This document shows, one piece after another, positions 5,563-7,417 of a DNA stretch of 7,417 bases. Location of the stretch: NCBI GenBank assembly GCA_903903935.1, contig CAIVAX010000529.1, positions 1-7,417 of the forward strand, read 5' to 3'. Made by a program: the position numbers and the translations under genes. The notes beneath the pieces were generated by a model. That model worked only from the letters and a program-made list of their open reading frames with translations, ran no database searches and was not told the DNA's origin. This DNA is from an uncultured Hyphomicrobiales bacterium. Its GTDB lineage: Bacteria; Pseudomonadota; Alphaproteobacteria; Rhizobiales; Beijerinckiaceae. Each line of letters begins with the position of its first letter. Position 1 is the first letter of the stretch.

Positions 5563-6486
5563 TCATTTACTCTCTAAAACAGCCTGACAGGCCTTGGGCA
5601 GTCCTGCCATTGTCACAGGCTGAGGGGGTTTGGCCTTGGGGTCTGGTTTGGGATGAAGGGCTTCCTCCGTGAACCACCACGCCAGACTGGCATCACATCC
5701 ATCATTGTCTGGCGGGAGGTCTTGTTTAATGCAAGAGGCCTCGCCTTGTGGACAAGAAATACGGATGTGAAAATGATAATTATGCCCATACATGGGGCGT
5801 ATCTTAGATAGCCAAGAGCGATCACCCGTCACATCCCGGCACAGAGCCACTTTAATCGCTGGATTGACGAAGATGCGCTCAACCTCTTTTTCTTTGGCAG
5901 CAGCTTCTAGCAAACGCTGATGTGACTTAGTCCATAATGCGGGATCAACATCGCGCCAATCTGACCGCACCATATTAGTGGCTGACAGCTCTTCACGCTC
6001 AGTGAGCGTTAACACGCGATCCGGCATGGGGCTGAACCAGACATCCGCATCCAGCCCAATCTGATGTGAGGCATGACCCGTGATCATGGGCCCGCCGCGC
6101 GGCTGCGACATATCCCCAACCAATAGACCAGACCAAATGCCTTGGGACTGAACCTTGCGCGCTAATCGCTCCAACACATCAATCAAGGCAGGGTGCCCCC
6201 AATTGCGATTGCGCGACAGGCGCATCACTTGCCACGCCTCACCGGTGATGGGCAGCGACTCTGCTCCGGGCAAACAGCCGCGCGAATAAAAGCCAAGCGC
6301 TTGCGAGTCTGTTTGTGCCGGTGTGGTGGAGCGGCCAAATAATTCTTTGGCCGGCAATTTTGGATCTTTTGGATCTTTGAGAGCGGTCAGCGGCTTGGGA
6401 TGAAGCGTGCCAATATCCTGAGCAGTGCTGGGAAGTGAGAGACAAAGGAGAAGAGTCAGGATCAAACCAAGACGGATTGAGATCAT
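5563..6486 (-). CDS. mepA: Penicillin-insensitive murein endopeptidase (peptidase M74)
   Basis: This 307-residue periplasmic zinc enzyme is expected to cut peptidoglycan peptide cross-links. Residues 1-22 form a signal peptide: a short start with R5, a hydrophobic core, then PSTA before Q23. C15 follows LLL, which does not fit a lipobox. The M74 motifs are complete: GHASHQIGLDADVW (137-150) and YGHNYHFHIRISCP (233-246). Aligned with E. coli MepA, the zinc ligands are H141, D148 and H240, with H138, H235 and H238 the other conserved histidines. Several cysteines in the mature part could form disulfides. The tail around 276-292 is rich in Pro and Lys, and KDPKDPK occurs near 38-44. I chose the ATG at 6486 because a strong AGGGAAGAG lies just before it. 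The upstream TTG at 6501 would put that site inside the gene. purU ends 75 bases upstream on the same strand, so co-transcription is possible. Confidence 0.93.
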   Translation of the reverse strand: MISIRLGLILTLLLCLSLPSTAQDIGTLHPKPLTALKDPKDPKLPAKELFGRSTTPAQTDSQALGFYSRGCLPGAESLPITGEAWQVMRLSRNRNWGHPALIDVLERLARKVQSQGIWSGLLVGDMSQPRGGPMITGHASHQIGLDADVWFSPMPDRVLTLTEREELSATNMVRSDWRDVDPALWTKSHQRLLEAAAKEKEVERIFVNPAIKVALCRDVTGDRSWLSKIRPMYGHNYHFHIRISCPQGEASCIKQDLPPDNDGCDASLAWWFTEEALHPKPDPKAKPPQPVTMAGLPKACQAVLESK

Positions 6487-6489
6487 ATT

Positions 6490-6498
6490 CTCTTCCCT
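6490..6498 (-). promoter_or_regulatory. Ribosome binding site that sets the mepA start
   Basis: AGGGAAGAG on the minus strand lies three bases before the ATG at 6486; measured from its AGGG core the spacing is about eight bases. An in-frame TTG directly upstream (6501) would place this purine run within the coding sequence, so the ATG is the better start. Confidence 0.7.
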
Positions 6499-6561
6499 CA
6501 ATCTGGCACGCTCTGCTTGGCGAGGAATGCCTGTGTTTAAGGGCTCAAGCCTTCAAAAAAG

Positions 6562-7410
6562 TTAATCGGCAAAAACGATCGTTTTGCGGCCGTTGAGAAT
6601 TACTCTGTCTTCCAGATGCAAGCGCAAAGCGCGAGCCAGCACACGCCGCTCAATATCGCGTCCCTTGCGCACCAAATCATCGGGCGTATCGCGATGGCTA
6701 ATACGCTCCACATCCTGATCAATGATCGGACCTTCATCAAGATCCTGCGTCACATAATGGGCCGTTGCGCCAATCAATTTCACGCCGCGCGTAAAGGCCT
6801 GCGTATAGGGGCTGGCGCCCTTAAAGCCAGGCAGGAAAGAATGATGAATATTGATGCAGCGTCCCGATAATTTGGCCGAAAGACCATCGGAGAGAACTTG
6901 CATATAACGCGCAAGAACCACCACATCGGTTTTTGTCTCACGCACCAGCGACCAGATCTGCGTCTCTTGCTCAAGTTTTGTTTGCTTTGTCACGGGCAGA
7001 TGATGAAAAGGCGCCGAGCCGAGATCAAGATGGGAATAAGTCTCGCGGGGATGATTGGCGACAATCGCCGTGACATCCATATCCAGCTCACCAGCCCGCC
7101 AACGATAAAGAAGATCGGCAAGACAATGATCAAATTTGGAGACAAGGATCATCACGCGCTTTTTCACAGCGACGGGCCTTATGGTCCAGGTCATAGCAAA
7201 GTCGTCAGCCCAAGGCTTAAACAGATCAGATATGGTCTCGAGAGATGCGCCCCCCTCGCCCAAAGAAAAACTCACACGCATGAAAAAGACATGCGTCGTT
7301 GGATCAGCAAATTGCTGCGCCTCAATAATATTGCAGGACTTTTCGAACAGAAAAGTCGAGACCGCAGCCACAATGCCTCTGCGATCGGGGCAAGAGAGCG
7401 TCAGTATCAT
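6562..7410 (-). CDS. purU: Formyltetrahydrofolate deformylase (5' end at window edge)
   Basis: This 282-residue cytoplasmic enzyme hydrolyses 10-formyl-tetrahydrofolate to tetrahydrofolate and formate, balancing one-carbon pools and supplying formate. An N-terminal ACT domain (about 1-75) starts [20 protein letters not shown], the typical PurU opening. The formyltransferase fold follows from about 84. [17 protein letters not shown] (186-202) and DLDEGPII (223-230) carry the catalytic triad N187, H189 and D225, with the same H-to-D spacing of 36 as in E. coli PurN. The ACT domain separates it from PurN, which lacks one. The ATG at 7410 is the only start inside the window. Only seven bases lie upstream, they show no ribosome site, and the frame stays open to the edge (two Gln codons). 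The true start may therefore be a few codons beyond the window. No frameshift or missing key residue is seen. Confidence 0.94.
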   Translation of the reverse strand: MILTLSCPDRRGIVAAVSTFLFEKSCNIIEAQQFADPTTHVFFMRVSFSLGEGGASLETISDLFKPWADDFAMTWTIRPVAVKKRVMILVSKFDHCLADLLYRWRAGELDMDVTAIVANHPRETYSHLDLGSAPFHHLPVTKQTKLEQETQIWSLVRETKTDVVVLARYMQVLSDGLSAKLSGRCINIHHSFLPGFKGASPYTQAFTRGVKLIGATAHYVTQDLDEGPIIDQDVERISHRDTPDDLVRKGRDIERRVLARALRLHLEDRVILNGRKTIVFAD

Positions 7411-7417
7411 CTGTTGA

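Noticed and set aside
6358..6378. Tandem nine-base repeat TTTTGGATC, two copies plus three bases
   Set aside because: It only encodes KDPKDPK in the linker after the MepA signal peptide; the unit is in frame and too short to suggest a variable locus.
6538..6552. Imperfect inverted repeat AAGGGCTCAAGCCTT between purU and mepA
   Set aside because: The two-base loop and lack of a T run on the transcribed side argue against a terminator; it may be chance.
6572..6585. Perfect palindrome AAAACGATCGTTTT near the 3' end of purU
   Set aside because: It is coding for the conserved-looking C-terminal TIVF stretch, and the T6 tract at 6555-6560 is too far away to make it an intrinsic terminator.

Overview
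The window looks like a chromosomal segment of an alphaproteobacterium with a middling GC content. This rests on the protein types and on a small gene whose end motifs (a KRSFVVEVRR-like start and an ARYVFGT...GERWK-like end) I associate with short alphaproteobacterial hypothetical proteins. No species can be named from sequence alone. I see no rRNA, tRNA, CRISPR array, insertion sequence or phage gene.

Layout, left to right. (1) 1-790, minus strand: 3'-truncated cupin_8/JmjC-like Fe(II)/2-oxoglutarate oxygenase. (2) 791-1072: divergent intergenic region holding a striking nested inverted repeat (911-1001) and, beside it on the minus strand, a short terminator-like hairpin (891-910). (3) 1073-2317, plus strand: O-antigen ligase/polymerase-like membrane protein. 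(4) 2298-4076, minus strand: complete MsbA-type ABC exporter, converging on the previous gene with a 20-base overlap. (5) 4077-4290: AT-rich intergenic region with a direct repeat, a hairpin and a candidate promoter. (6) 4291-4808, plus strand: small hypothetical gene split by a frame change at a run of seven C. (7) 4920-5549, plus strand: cmk, CMP kinase. (8) 5563-6486, minus strand: mepA-like murein endopeptidase. (9) 6562-7410, minus strand: purU, formyltetrahydrofolate deformylase, with its 5' end at the window edge.

The left half is envelope-centred: a polysaccharide ligase/polymerase, a lipid or polysaccharide flippase-type ABC exporter and an oxygenase of unknown substrate. MepA adds peptidoglycan remodelling. 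cmk and purU are housekeeping nucleotide and one-carbon genes. No adjacent same-strand pair is an obvious tight operon; purU-mepA (75-base gap) is the closest candidate. The best leads are the nested inverted repeat with its terminator-like hairpin, which resembles a leader RNA or small RNA, and the C7 frame change in the small gene. I found no defence or mobile system.
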